NCBI RefSeq assembly: GCF_004103825.1
Contig: NZ_RYFI01000020.1
Location: forward strand, 9,780 to 42,592
Length of the DNA stretch: 32,813 nt
Origin: Hansschlegelia zhihuaiae
GTDB taxonomy: Bacteria > Pseudomonadota > Alphaproteobacteria > Rhizobiales > Methylopilaceae
Reading direction: 5' to 3'
Shown here: piece after piece, positions 7,443 through 19,134 of the stretch
How the letters are laid out: every line of letters starts with the position of its first letter
Position numbering within the stretch: position 1 is the first letter of the stretch
Made by a program: the position numbers and the translations under genes
Notes under the pieces: generated by a model
Seen by the model: only the letters and a program-made list of their open reading frames with translations
The model's database searches: none
What the model was told of the DNA's origin: nothing

Positions 7443-8846
7443 TCAGCCGCCGACCGCGCGCAGGGCGACGCCGGCGAGCGCGCAGGCCGCGAGCGTCGCG
7501 GTCATGCCGATCTTGAAACGCAGCATCGCGACCATGGCGGCGGCCGCGAGCAGCGCGGCGCTCCAGTCGATCGAGGCGAGGACCGGCAGGTCGGGGCCGA
7601 AACCCATCGGCCGGACCTCGCGGAACACGACGTGCAGCGCGAACCAGACCGCGAGGTTGAGGATCACCCCGACCACCGCCGCGGTGACGGCCGAGAGCGC
7701 GGCGAAGAGCCGCCGGTTCGAGCGCAGCGCCTCGACGTAAGGAGCGCCGAGGAAGATCCAGAGGAAGCAGGGCGCGAACGTCACCCATGTGGTGAGCAGC
7801 GCGCCAAGCGCGCCGGCGACGACCGGATCTAGGGCGCCCGGATCCCGATAGGCCGCGAGGAAGCCTACGAACTGCGTCACCATGATCAGCGGGCCGGGCG
7901 TGGTCTCGGCGAGGCCGAGCCCGTCGACCATCTCGCCGGGCTGCAGCCAGCCGAAGGTCTCGACCGCGGCCTGGGCGACATAGGCGAGCACGGCATAGGC
8001 GCCGCCGAAGGTCACGACCGCCATCGAGCTGAAGAATGCGCCGACATGCGTCCAGACGCTGTCCGGCCCGGTCAGAACGAGGAGCGCGACCACCGGGCCG
8101 AGCCAGATCGGCAGCCAGACGGCCAGGACCTTCATCGCCCGCGACATGGACGGCTCGGCATGGGCGAGTTCGCCGCGGGCGAACATCTCGTCCACGATCC
8201 CGGTCGCCTGCGCTCCGGCGGAGGCGCCATGGCCACCGCCGCCAGCGAACAGATCCGGCCGCCGCCTTGCGCCGACCCAGCCGACGATCCCGGCGAGCAG
8301 GATGATGATCGGGAACGGGATCTTGAACAGACAGATGCCGATAAAGGACGCCGCCGCGATCGCCATCATGGCGCGGTTCCTCAGCGCCCGACGTCCGATC
8401 CGCAGCACCGCCTCCACCACGACGGCGAGCACGGCCGCCTTGACGCCGAAGAACACGGCGTCGACCAGCGGCGCGTCGCGGTAGAGCGCGTAGAACAGGC
8501 TGAGCGCGAGCATGACGATCGCGCCGGGCAGCACGAACAGCAGTCCGGCGGCGACGCCGCCGGCCGTCCGGTGCATCAGCCAGCCGATATAGACCGCGAG
8601 CTGTTGGGCCTCGGGGCCAGGCAACAACATGCAGTAGTTGAGCGCGTGCAGGAACCGCTCCTCGCCGATCCAGCCGCGCCGCTCGACGAGTTCGCGGTGC
8701 ATCAGGGCGATCTGCCCGGCCGGCCCGCCAAAGCTCAGGAGCCCGATGCGGGCCCAGATACGGAAAGTCTCTCCAAATGTGGGGACGACCGACCGCGGAT
8801 GCTGCGTGGCGGCCGGCGGCGCGTCGATGTCGATGCGGGAAGACAT
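7443..8846 (-). CDS. chrA: Chromate transporter, long ChrA type
   Basis: A 467-residue inner-membrane protein with two homologous CHR halves. The first half has LLSFGGPAGQIALMHRELVE soon after the N-terminus and a PGPEAQQLAVYIGW segment. The second half has TFGGAYAVLAYVAQ and ETTPGPLIMVTQFVGF. These are the repeated FGG and PGP motifs of the CHR family, which exports chromate and has been linked to sulfate-like oxyanions. Many hydrophobic segments are visible. The start at 8846 gives a short cytosolic lead (MSSRIDIDAPP) before the first domain; an open extension to 9032 lacks domain features. No chrB or chrF regulator is adjacent. It stands alone between a convergent and a divergent neighbour. 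Confidence 0.88.
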   Translation of the reverse strand: MSSRIDIDAPPAATQHPRSVVPTFGETFRIWARIGLLSFGGPAGQIALMHRELVERRGWIGEERFLHALNYCMLLPGPEAQQLAVYIGWLMHRTAGGVAAGLLFVLPGAIVMLALSLFYALYRDAPLVDAVFFGVKAAVLAVVVEAVLRIGRRALRNRAMMAIAAASFIGICLFKIPFPIIILLAGIVGWVGARRRPDLFAGGGGHGASAGAQATGIVDEMFARGELAHAEPSMSRAMKVLAVWLPIWLGPVVALLVLTGPDSVWTHVGAFFSSMAVVTFGGAYAVLAYVAQAAVETFGWLQPGEMVDGLGLAETTPGPLIMVTQFVGFLAAYRDPGALDPVVAGALGALLTTWVTFAPCFLWIFLGAPYVEALRSNRRLFAALSAVTAAVVGVILNLAVWFALHVVFREVRPMGFGPDLPVLASIDWSAALLAAAAMVAMLRFKIGMTATLAACALAGVALRAVGG

Positions 8847-9057
8847 GAGCGTCCGGTCCCCGAAAGGCTCAAGGACGCGAACATTGGGTCCGGGCGGGAC
8901 CTCACGGGGTCGTCGCGCGTGAACCCCTGAGGCATTTAGGAGCGCGGACGGGCGGCCGTCAATTCCGCCGCCGTCCGATCCGTCCGCCGGCCTTGACCCC
9001 TGCCCCTCGCCGGCGCCCGATAGGTCCAACAAGGCGTCAAATCAGGGAGCGGCGGCT

Positions 9058-9942
9058 ATGATCGGCTTCATCGGGCTGGGCAATATGGGCGGGCCGATGG
9101 CCGCGAATCTTGCGATGGCCGGCCACGAGGTCCTCGGCTTCGACGTGACGGCGGCGGCCGTCGATCGGGCCGCCGCCGCGGGCGTCTCAGCCGCCCGCTC
9201 CATCGAGGAAGCGGCCGCCGAGGCCGACATCGTCGTCACCATGCTGCCGAGCGGGAGCCATCTGGTCTCGGTCTACGAGACGCTGGTCGCGGTCGCGCGA
9301 CCCGACGCGCTGCTGATCGACTGCTCGACCGTCGACGTCGCGTCCTGCGTGAGGGCGCACGAGATGGCGCGCGCGAACGGCCTCGCCTCGATCGACGCCC
9401 CGGTCTCGGGCGGCGTCAGCGGGGCCGCGGCCGCGACCCTGACCTTCATGGTCGGGGGCGACGAGGCGGCGGTGGAGCGCGCCCGCCCGGCGCTCGAGGC
9501 GATGGGCCGGCGCGTCGTCCATTGCGGCGTGGCGGGAGCCGGCCAGGCGGCCAAGACCTGCAACAACATGGTCCTCGGCATCTCGATGATCGCGCTCGCC
9601 GAGGCCTTCACGCTCGGCGAGCGCCTCAACCTGTCGCACCAGGCGCTGTTCGACGTGCTGTCGACCTCTTCGGGCCAGTGCTGGGCGCTCGTCAATCACT
9701 GCCCGGTCCCGGGACCGGTGCCGGCGAGCGCCGCCAATCACGGCTTCCGGCCGGGCTTCGCGGCAGCGCTCATGCTGAAGGACCTGAGGCTCGCCCGCGA
9801 CGCCGCCGACGCCGCTGGCGTCGACATTCCTCTCGGACGCCAGGCCGCAGGCCTCTACGAGCAGTTCAACGCCCTCGACGAGGAGGGTCTCGACTACGCG
9901 GCGATCATCAAGCTGGTGCGCGAGCGCTCCGGGATGAAGTGA
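9058..9942 (+). CDS. 3-hydroxyisobutyrate dehydrogenase-like NAD(P)-dependent enzyme
   Basis: A 294-residue beta-hydroxyacid dehydrogenase. It has the N-terminal Rossmann motif GFIGLGNMGGPMAANL (3-18), the substrate-binding DAPVSGGVSGA (113-123) and the catalytic lysine K166 in GQAAKTCNNM. The length equals that of 3-hydroxyisobutyrate dehydrogenase (MmsB), which makes methylmalonate semialdehyde in valine breakdown. Other family members act on tartronate semialdehyde or glyoxylate, and no valine-pathway neighbour is present to settle the matter. GGGAG lies nine bases before the ATG. The 211 bp upstream separate it from divergent chrA and show no other gene. It ends 7 bp from the convergent alcohol dehydrogenase. 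Confidence 0.85.
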   Translation: MIGFIGLGNMGGPMAANLAMAGHEVLGFDVTAAAVDRAAAAGVSAARSIEEAAAEADIVVTMLPSGSHLVSVYETLVAVARPDALLIDCSTVDVASCVRAHEMARANGLASIDAPVSGGVSGAAAATLTFMVGGDEAAVERARPALEAMGRRVVHCGVAGAGQAAKTCNNMVLGISMIALAEAFTLGERLNLSHQALFDVLSTSSGQCWALVNHCPVPGPVPASAANHGFRPGFAAALMLKDLRLARDAADAAGVDIPLGRQAAGLYEQFNALDEEGLDYAAIIKLVRERSGMK

Positions 9943-9949
9943 GCGCCTC

Positions 9950-11005
9950 TCACGCCGCCTGCTTGAGCGATTTCATGTCGATGACGAAGCGGTACTTCAC
10001 GTCGCTCTTCAGCATCCGGGCGTAGGCCTTCTCGATGTCCTGGATCGGGATGATCTCGATGTCGGACGTGATGCCGTGCTTGCCGCAGAAATCGAGCATC
10101 TCCTGCGTCTCCGCGATCCCGCCGATCAGCGAGCCCGCGAAGTTGCGGCGCGAAAAGATCAGGCTGAACACCGCCACCGCCAGCGGATCTTCGGGCGCGC
10201 CCACCTGGCAGAGCGTCGCGTCGCGCTTCAGCAGCGCGATATATTCGTTGATGTCGTGCTGCGCCGCCACGCAGTCGAGGATGAAATCGAAGCTCGAGGC
10301 GTGGGCGGCCATCTGGTCCTTGTCCTTCGAGATCACGACATCGTCGGCGCCGAGCTTCCTGGCGTCGTCGACCTTGGAGGGCGAGGTCGTGAACAGCACG
10401 ACATGCGCGCCCATCGCGTGCGCGAGCTTGACCGCCATGTGGCCGAGCCCGCCGAGGCCCACGACGCCGACCTTCTGGCCGGCCCCGACCTTCCAGCGAC
10501 GGAGCGGCGAATAGGTGGTGATGCCGGCGCAGAGCAGCGGCGCGGCGGCCGCGAGGTCGAGGTTCTCGGGCAGGCTCAGCACGAAGTCCTCGTCGCAGAC
10601 GATCGCGTCCGAATAACCCCCAAACGTGTTCTCGCCGGTCTGCTTGTCGGTCCCGTTATAGGTCGCGACGAACATGTTCTCGCAATACTGCTCGAGCCCT
10701 TCCTTGCAGCTCGCGCAGCTGCGGCAGCTGTCCACCATGCAGCCGACGGCCGCGTTCTGGCCGACCCTGAACCTGGTCACCTCGGGTCCGACCGCGACCA
10801 CCTTGCCGACGATCTCGTGGCCGGGCAGGCAGGGATAGACGGTGTTCTTCCATTCGTTGCGGACCTGATGCAGGTCCGAATGACACACGCCGCAGAACGC
10901 GATTTCGATCTTGACGTCCTTCGGCCTGAGGTCGCGGCGCTCGAAGCTGAACGGGCTCAGCGGCTTGTCAGCGGCGTCGGCAGCGTATCCGGTGCAGGCG
11001 AACAT
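9950..11005 (-). CDS. Zinc-dependent NAD(P) alcohol dehydrogenase, cinnamyl/YahK type
   Basis: A 351-residue medium-chain dehydrogenase. CGVCHSDLH (38-46) and PGHE (61-64) supply catalytic zinc ligands, and C94, C97, C100 and C108 in VDSCRSCASCKEGLEQYC form the structural zinc site. VGVVGLGGLGHMAVKLA is the cofactor-binding motif. The pattern, including the NTFGGYSD segment, fits the cinnamyl alcohol dehydrogenase/YahK/AdhC group, which reduces a broad range of aldehydes with NADPH. The start at 11005 (MFACTGYAA) matches the usual N-terminus; an earlier in-frame ATG would add a basic leader. It is a single gene with no operon partners, and the physiological substrate is unknown. Confidence 0.88.
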   Translation of the reverse strand: MFACTGYAADAADKPLSPFSFERRDLRPKDVKIEIAFCGVCHSDLHQVRNEWKNTVYPCLPGHEIVGKVVAVGPEVTRFRVGQNAAVGCMVDSCRSCASCKEGLEQYCENMFVATYNGTDKQTGENTFGGYSDAIVCDEDFVLSLPENLDLAAAAPLLCAGITTYSPLRRWKVGAGQKVGVVGLGGLGHMAVKLAHAMGAHVVLFTTSPSKVDDARKLGADDVVISKDKDQMAAHASSFDFILDCVAAQHDINEYIALLKRDATLCQVGAPEDPLAVAVFSLIFSRRNFAGSLIGGIAETQEMLDFCGKHGITSDIEIIPIQDIEKAYARMLKSDVKYRFVIDMKSLKQAA

Positions 11006-11162
11006 GGCGGCGATCCTCCGATGGAGTGAGGCGAACGGCCGCCTCTCTCGCGGCCGGCGCCGCGGCGCGATATATGGCGCCGCGCGACGATGGCGCGTTG
11101 CGAAAGAGCATGGCGGGCCTTGCAGGCGCCGGCAAAACGACGTGGACCACACGCCGCTCTGG

Positions 11163-11657
11163 TCAATCTCCCACCTGGAAGTCGCCGGGCTGCGGAGGCG
11201 CGAGCGGCGTGAAGGCGCAGCGGTCGGGCTTGAGGTCGATCAGCGGCGTGCCGTCGAGGCAGTCGAGGCCGCGGACCAGCATGGTCGCGCCTTCGACGCC
11301 CAGGAGCGTCACGAGCGACGTGCCGATCGGGTTCGGCCGGACCGGCGAGCGCAACGCGAACACACCGCGCGTGGAGCCGTCGTCCGCAGGGCTCTGCCGC
11401 ACGAGGTCGCGGCGCGACCGGTCGAGCCAGTAGAGCACCTCGAGGGTCTCGAAGGCCTCGATTCCGGCGAGGCCCGGCGTCCAAGGCTCGAAGAGCTCGA
11501 TCCGGCAGGTCGGCCCGTCCCTCCGCCCCTGGCGCGGGCAATCGAGGCGCGACGTCCATGGCGTGCGGATGCGCCCGATGAAGACGAGGCCGGCGTCAGT
11601 CGCGGGCGGCGCATCGATCGCGACTTCGCCTTTCCGGATTTCCTGCCGCAGCGACAT
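11163..11657 (-). CDS. TrmO-like tRNA m6t6A37 methyltransferase (TsaA/UPF0066)
   Basis: A 164-residue protein with the signature [10 protein letters not shown] at 103-112 and IGRIRTPW at 28-35, both hallmarks of the YaeB/TsaA (TrmO) family. TrmO uses S-adenosylmethionine to N6-methylate threonylcarbamoyladenosine at position 37 of threonine tRNA. The protein is shorter than the E. coli enzyme (about 235 residues) and lacks its C-terminal domain, as do many homologues. The family includes members placed near metal or methylation genes whose role differs, so tRNA modification is likely rather than certain. The 157 bp upstream of the alcohol dehydrogenase, into which it points, hold no other gene. 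Confidence 0.82.
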   Translation of the reverse strand: MSLRQEIRKGEVAIDAPPATDAGLVFIGRIRTPWTSRLDCPRQGRRDGPTCRIELFEPWTPGLAGIEAFETLEVLYWLDRSRRDLVRQSPADDGSTRGVFALRSPVRPNPIGTSLVTLLGVEGATMLVRGLDCLDGTPLIDLKPDRCAFTPLAPPQPGDFQVGD

Positions 11658-11723
11658 GATCTTTCGCGACTCCGTTCCGAGCGCCGGTCGCCTGCCAGGC
11701 GCCCGGGCGCCGCGACGTGCGGA

Positions 11724-12530
11724 TCAGATGAGTTCTTCGGCCTCCCCCTCGCTCTTGACCTCCCTCTTGTGACGCAACGCTCGCTCACCCGCCATCCCAA
11801 TCACCAACATGACGATGGTCACGGCGACGACATAGACCAAATCGAGGTTCCGGCATTCATATCCCGCATAGAATCCCTCGCGGAAAAACTCAATACAGTG
11901 AAAAACCGGATTCCACGAGAATATACTTCTCAGAGCGATCGGCATCCTGTCCATGAGGAAAGAAAAACCGCACGTCATAAACATGACGAGCATAAATATC
12001 TGCTGGAAATGACGTAGACCAGGCGCCAGAGTAATTATAAGACCGAGAGTAAGGCCGAAAGCAAGCGTGTAAAAAGACAGAAATCCGTACGCCACCAAAC
12101 ATGTCAGGATGTCTGCCGGCATCGCCTCGAAACCGACGATCCCCATGATGACGAGCAAGACGCTCATCACAACAAGGCCGGTCAGCATTTCGAGGATCCA
12201 GAGCGCCAGGATCAGATCGGAGTGGAACGTCGAAGGCAGCGAAAGCCGTTTGCGCTTGATCACGATATTCGCGAGCTGGTTCCCGCACATGCGCCACGAC
12301 CGCGCCATCGAGATGCCCGTCACCAGGAACACCTCGTAGCTGTCGCCAAGCGGCGGCGGCCGGCTGCCGTTCATGCTCAGGGTGAACTTCAGCACGAAGA
12401 TCCAGGCCATCGGCTCGATGAAGGCCCACAGATAGCCCGCCCGCGATCCGGTGTATTCCGACCGGACGCGCTGCAGTAGGAGCGCGACGACGACTCGCGC
12501 TTGGAGCATGGCCGACGCCTGAAGATTCAT
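11724..12530 (-). CDS. ABC-2 type polysaccharide-export permease, orphan
   Basis: A 268-residue membrane protein with about six hydrophobic segments and the N-terminal region ALLLQRVRSEYTGSRAGYLWAFIEPMAWIF, typical of KpsM/RkpT/Wzm-type permeases that export capsule or O-antigen sugars. FSWNPVFHCIEFFREGFYAGY near the C-terminus is also typical. The start at 12530 removes an unlikely arginine-rich leader; no good ribosome site is seen. The ATPase partner (KpsT/Wzt-like) and sugar genes are absent from the window. The stretch from about 11800 to 12100 is richer in A and T than its neighbours, suggesting acquisition by transfer or relaxed selection. It seems a full-length permease rather than a fragment. 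Confidence 0.8.
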   Translation of the reverse strand: MNLQASAMLQARVVVALLLQRVRSEYTGSRAGYLWAFIEPMAWIFVLKFTLSMNGSRPPPLGDSYEVFLVTGISMARSWRMCGNQLANIVIKRKRLSLPSTFHSDLILALWILEMLTGLVVMSVLLVIMGIVGFEAMPADILTCLVAYGFLSFYTLAFGLTLGLIITLAPGLRHFQQIFMLVMFMTCGFSFLMDRMPIALRSIFSWNPVFHCIEFFREGFYAGYECRNLDLVYVVAVTIVMLVIGMAGERALRHKREVKSEGEAEELI

Positions 12531-12915
12531 GCGGGTTCGCCTGCTGTTGAGAGGGCCGGAGCTTACAGCCGCGCCCGCCCGCCGCAAAGTCCGCTGACGG
12601 ATTCCGCGAGCGCCGCTGGACTCGAGGCCTCATCGACCCCGCATCCACGGCTTGGCGAAGATCCTCACCGCGGCGAACTGACGTCCGCGCGAAACCCGCC
12701 GATGGTCCGGCGCCTGGAGCTGGAACACGCCGAACATCGACAACGCCAGCGCGAGCCGCCCGAAGCGGCGTCGACGCGCTCATCGACGCGCTCATCGACG
12801 CGCTCGTCGCGGGCGTGACCGATTGCCTCCGCGAACCTGCAGGCCTCGAGGCCGTCGACTCGAAGCTTATGAGGTTGACGTCTGGTCGGACGGACCGCCG
12901 ACCGACCAGGGTCCG
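12531..12915. other. 385-bp gap between permease and gcvP
   Basis: No convincing gene is present in this stretch. It contains the 12-bp tandem repeat at 12769-12804 and weakly coding-like frames with no recognisable protein. It may be the remains of genes that once accompanied the orphan permease, but nothing can be identified. Confidence 0.4.
12769..12804. repeat. Three-copy 12-bp tandem repeat
   Basis: Two exact copies of CATCGACGCGCT (12781-12792, 12793-12804) follow one copy starting CG instead of CA (12769-12780), and a partial fourth unit (CGTCG) follows. The unit length is a multiple of three, so a frame crossing it stays open, but no recognisable protein spans it. Confidence 0.6.
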
Positions 12916-15770
<2,855 letters not shown>

Positions 15771-15774
<4 letters not shown>

Positions 15775-16133
15775 TTGGAGATGTCCGCATAGGCCGCCTC
15801 GTCCATCAGGCCATCCATGGCCGAGACGTCGTCGAGCCGCATCCGGTAGAGCCAGCCGGCGCCCTGGGGGTCCGCCCCGATCGACGCCGGGTCCGCAGCC
15901 GCGGCCTCGTTGACCTCGACCACCTCGCCGGACAACGGGGCGTAGACGTCGGACGCCGCCTTGACGGACTCGACGACCGCCGCGGCGGAGCCTTTGGTCA
16001 GCTTCGCTCCCGGCTTCGGCAGTTCGACATAGACGAGGTCGCCGAGTTGTTCGGCCGCGAAGGCGGTGATGCCGACGGTCGCGACGTCGCCGTCGAGCTG
16101 CAGCCATTCATGGTCTTCGGTGAAACGCAGCAT
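15771..16133 (-). CDS. gcvH: Glycine cleavage system H protein
   Basis: A 120-residue lipoyl carrier. The conserved ESVKA places the lipoyl lysine at K58, and [21 protein letters not shown] precedes it as in other H proteins. It shuttles the aminomethyl group between P, T and L proteins. The last four bases overlap the gcvP start, and 36 bp separate it from gcvT upstream. The L protein (lipoamide dehydrogenase) is not in the window and is probably shared with other complexes. Confidence 0.97.
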
Positions 16134-16169
16134 GATGAGGTCCTTCGCGTAAGGGGCGGTCTTGGAGGC

Positions 16170-17339
16170 TCAGCGCCGAAAGCGGGCGGCGACGAAAGGC
16201 GTCGGCGCGACGGTGACGGCGAGACGGCGGCCGCGCAGATCGGCGAAGACCCGCGATCCGGGGTCAGCGAGGCGCGCCGGCAGGTAGCCCATGGCGACGG
16301 GAGTCTGCAGCGTGGGCCCGAAGCCGCCGGAGGTCACGACCCCGATCGGCTCGTCGCCAGCCTCGTCGGCGAAGAGCGCCGCGCCGGCCCGCACGGGCGC
16401 CCGGCCCTCGGGAAGCAGTCCCACCCGCCGGCGCAACGGACCCGACCGAAGTTCCGCAAGGACGCGTTCGGCGCCCAGGAAGCCGCCCTCGCGCGCGCCG
16501 CCGGCGCGCCGCGCCGCCGGGATCGCCCAGGCCAGGCCGGCCTCCACCGGGGTCGTGGTCGCGTCGATGTCGGAGCCGTAAAGGCAAAGTCCCGCCTCAA
16601 GGCGAAGCGAGTCGCGGGCCGCAAGCCCGATGGGGGCGACGTTTTCGTCATCGAGCAGCGCCGCCGCGATCTCTTCGGCGCGATTCGAAGGAAGCGAAAT
16701 CTCGAATCCGTCTTCGCCCGTGTAGCCGGAGCGAGACGCCAGGCAGGCCGCGCCCCGGATTTCGATCCCGCGCACGTCCATGAAGCGCATGGTCGCGACC
16801 TGCGGGGCGAGGCGCGCGAGCGCGCCTTCGGCGCCCGGTCCCTGAAGGGCGATCAAGCAGCGGTCGCGCGGCGCGACCTCGACGTCCGCCGGCAGGTTCT
16901 CGCGCAGATGCGCCTCGTCGGCCGCTTTCATGGCGGCGTTGACGACCAGCGTCAGCCTGTCGGGAAGCCGTGCGACCATCAGATCGTCGAGGATTCCTCC
17001 CGATCGATCGGTGAACAGCGCATAGCGCTGCCGTCCCGGCTTCAAGCCGACGACGTCGACCGGAACCAGCGTCTCGAGCGCCGCCGCGACGTCGCCGACA
17101 TCGCCCGCGCGCGGCCGCAGCTCGATCTGGCCCATGTGGGAGACGTCGAACAGGCCGACGGCGGAGCGGGTGTGGATGTGCTCCTTCAGCACGCCCGCCG
17201 GATAGCTGAGCGGCATCTCGTAGCCGGCGAAAGGGCAAAACCTGGCCCCGAGCCGAACGTGGAGCTCATAAAGCGGGGTGCGCCTGGGCGCGCCCGCCGG
17301 CAGGGCGTGGCAGGAGGCAGACTGAACGTTCTGGCTCAT
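16170..17339 (-). CDS. gcvT: Aminomethyltransferase, glycine cleavage T protein
   Basis: A 389-residue protein with RTPLYELHVRLGARFCPFAGYEMPLSYPAGV at the start (folate-binding GcvT domain), GLFDVSHMGQIELR, and the C-terminal barrel domain with GFGPTLQTPVAMGYL. It transfers the methylene group from GcvH to tetrahydrofolate and releases ammonia. The N-terminal 20 residues are somewhat longer than in E. coli. It is the first gene after the tandem glycine riboswitch, so glycine should raise its expression. Confidence 0.95.
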   Translation of the reverse strand: MSQNVQSASCHALPAGAPRRTPLYELHVRLGARFCPFAGYEMPLSYPAGVLKEHIHTRSAVGLFDVSHMGQIELRPRAGDVGDVAAALETLVPVDVVGLKPGRQRYALFTDRSGGILDDLMVARLPDRLTLVVNAAMKAADEAHLRENLPADVEVAPRDRCLIALQGPGAEGALARLAPQVATMRFMDVRGIEIRGAACLASRSGYTGEDGFEISLPSNRAEEIAAALLDDENVAPIGLAARDSLRLEAGLCLYGSDIDATTTPVEAGLAWAIPAARRAGGAREGGFLGAERVLAELRSGPLRRRVGLLPEGRAPVRAGAALFADEAGDEPIGVVTSGGFGPTLQTPVAMGYLPARLADPGSRVFADLRGRRLAVTVAPTPFVAARFRR

Positions 17340-17370
17340 AGGCGTCTCCGCGACGGCTCGTCGTCAGGCT

Positions 17371-17386
17371 GCGCCCGAAAAGGCGC
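17371..17386 (-). promoter_or_regulatory. Hairpin between riboswitch and gcvT
   Basis: On the transcript, GCGCC (17386-17382) can pair with GGCGC (17375-17371) around a TTTTCG loop. It follows the second aptamer and precedes the gcvT start by about 30 nt, where an expression platform would be. It lacks a U-run, so control of translation start is more likely than termination. Confidence 0.35.
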
Positions 17387-17405
17387 GTCCCGACCTCGAA
17401 CCCCC

Positions 17406-17599
17406 ATCTGTCGCGGCTACCTGAGAGCTTCCCTCACGCGCCTATCGGCCGGGAGGTTTCTCCTTCGGTGGACGCCGTGCGGCGCCTCTCTCCAGATTGT
17501 CCAACGATGCGGTGATTGTGCCTGAGAGTTTCCGGGGGCGGTTGCTCCGTCGGCGCCATACCGATCCTGCAGCAGGAACGGCCAGGCTCTCCCGCATCG
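17406..17599 (-). ncRNA. Tandem glycine riboswitch (two aptamers)
   Basis: Read on the minus strand, the leader of gcvT has two consecutive glycine aptamers. The first is closed by a perfect 8-bp P1 stem (CGATGCGG at 17599-17592 with CCGCATCG at 17512-17505). It contains GGGAGAG, then GCGCCGACGGAGCAAC, then ACTCTCAGG. The second is closed by ATCTG (17497-17493) with CAGAT (17410-17406) and contains GGAGAG, CACCGAAGGAGAAAC and GCTCTCAGG. These are the conserved core elements of the class. The linker between them is short, as usual. The device lets excess glycine switch on gcvTHP. Confidence 0.95.
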
Positions 17600-17843
17600 T
17601 CTTTGGCGGACATGGCAAGAATGGCGCAGACCAGCGCCGACGGCAAGGGCCAACGAAGCTTCCAAAGAGCCATTCGATCGTCGGCCGCTCCTTCGATCGC
17701 GGAAGCTTGCTTTACGGGCTCATTTCGAGCGGTCAGGCCTACTAGATTGCCTTGTGCATCGACTGCGAGCCCTTCGGAGGCGTCGAAGTCCGCCTGGCTC
17801 AGCTGAAACAGATTCACTTGCGCAGCAAGTCGACGACAAAAAG
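17600..17843. other. Gap between riboswitch and soxT-like gene
   Basis: This 244-bp stretch should contain the promoter of the gcv operon on the minus strand; no clear hexamers can be assigned. A minus-strand frame is open across it (residues such as FDASEGLAVDAQGNLVG), but it has no good start and runs on into the riboswitch. It is therefore not called as a gene. Confidence 0.4.
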
Positions 17844-19055
17844 TCACGGTCGCGACGACTTTGACAACCTTCCGAGCCCGGCGGGATCGACTGCCGTGGG
17901 GGCCAACGTCTCTGCATTTGCGGGAGACGACCGATCTTCCGGCCGGAGAATTGACAGAGGCGCGCCCGTCGACGGCCGGGACCGCAGCGACCGCAAGAGG
18001 TGGAGAATGGATCCCTCCATCAGAACCGCGACGCCGAACCGGGCGCCCAAGGCGATGCCGAGCAGCGCCACCGGCCACGACAGCGCGAGCATTGATCCGG
18101 CGGTCAGACCCTGGCCGATCGTGCAACCACCACAGATGACGCCGCCCACGCCCATTAGCGTCGCCCCGCCCAGATGACGTTTCATCTCGAGGGGATCATC
18201 GAATGCCTCCCAGCGGAATTCATCTGCGCGCCGCGCCGCGAGCCATGCGCCGCACACGACTCCGCACACCGAACCCACGCCGAAGTCCAGCAGGACATCG
18301 CGATCGAAAGCGACTCCAAAGAGCGCCCGTGCGACAGGCGACACGAACGTCAGGCTCTGCGGAACGATCGGCCCCACGAATTCGTCGGCGAGGAATCGCG
18401 TCGCAGCCCAGCCGGCGACGACGCCGAGCCCAAGCGTCACGCCCCCCGCCACCAGCCGCGGCGTCCGGCGAAGCCGCCGGTCCGTCACGGCGAGCAGCAG
18501 AAGGCCGCCGGCGATCGCGAGCGCGATCCAGATCCGGGCGTCAAAGCCGAACGCCGCTTCGGCGAGACCCGGAATGTCCGCGCGACCGGGCGGCGGCGGC
18601 GCGTATGCGACGCTCTCGATGACGCCGATCCTGAAGGGCGCAAGCACGCCGCGAAGCGTCGCATAGGCGGCCACGCCGAATATCAGCATGACGACGACGC
18701 TCCTGAGATCGCCTCCTCCGAGACGTATGAGGGAGCCGAAAGCGCAGGTCCCGACGAGCGCCATTCCAAACCCGAACAGCAGGCCGCCGAGGGCGACGCC
18801 GAGCCAGGGGACCGCGACCGAAACATAAGTCGTCTGCGTCGGGTCGATCAGGCCCGAGAGCACGAGGGCCTGCGTCCCCGCGATCGCCACGGCCGCCGCA
18901 AGGCCGAAGACGCGAAGGCGCCGCGTGTCCGAGCCGACGAAGGCGTCCTCCAGCGCGCCGAAGGTGCAAAGCCGTGCTCGCCTGACGGCGAAGCCGACGA
19001 TCGCGCCGATCGCAAGACCGGCGAGCGCGAGCCATGACGGCCCGATGAACTCCAT
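17844..19055 (-). CDS. YeeE/YedE-family sulfur-compound transporter (SoxT-like)
   Basis: A 403-residue membrane protein with about nine to ten hydrophobic segments. The conserved cysteine motifs of the YeeE/YedE (TsuA) family are present: RRARLCTFGALEDA, VGTCAFGSLIRLGGG and GGVICGGCTIGQGLTAGS. E. coli YeeE imports thiosulfate, and YeeE-like proteins within sox loci (SoxT) import sulfur compounds for oxidation or for signalling to an ArsR-type regulator. The gene lies 79 bp after soxR on the same strand, which suits either role. A polar tail of about 55 residues follows the last membrane segment. The substrate (thiosulfate, persulfide or another) is inferred. Confidence 0.88.
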   Translation of the reverse strand: MEFIGPSWLALAGLAIGAIVGFAVRRARLCTFGALEDAFVGSDTRRLRVFGLAAAVAIAGTQALVLSGLIDPTQTTYVSVAVPWLGVALGGLLFGFGMALVGTCAFGSLIRLGGGDLRSVVVMLIFGVAAYATLRGVLAPFRIGVIESVAYAPPPPGRADIPGLAEAAFGFDARIWIALAIAGGLLLLAVTDRRLRRTPRLVAGGVTLGLGVVAGWAATRFLADEFVGPIVPQSLTFVSPVARALFGVAFDRDVLLDFGVGSVCGVVCGAWLAARRADEFRWEAFDDPLEMKRHLGGATLMGVGGVICGGCTIGQGLTAGSMLALSWPVALLGIALGARFGVAVLMEGSILHLLRSLRSRPSTGAPLSILRPEDRSSPANAETLAPTAVDPAGLGRLSKSSRP

Positions 19056-19134
19056 TGCGCCCGGTCCTCCCGTCCCTACGGCCGGCGCGGAGCTTTTCCC
19101 GCTCCTTGTCGCCAGCCCGGCGCGCTAAGCAGTC

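Noticed and set aside
8993-9024. Promoter for the 3-hydroxyisobutyrate dehydrogenase-like gene (TTGACC...GATAGG)
   Set aside because: The spacing of about 20 bp and the poor -10 match make it unconvincing.
12769-12804. CRISPR array
   Set aside because: Only three 12-bp units directly abut one another with no spacers, so it is a simple tandem repeat.
17434-18126. Minus-strand frame covering the soxT end, the gap and the riboswitch
   Set aside because: A short part reads like protein, but it has no good start, overlaps soxT out of frame and ends inside the glycine riboswitch.
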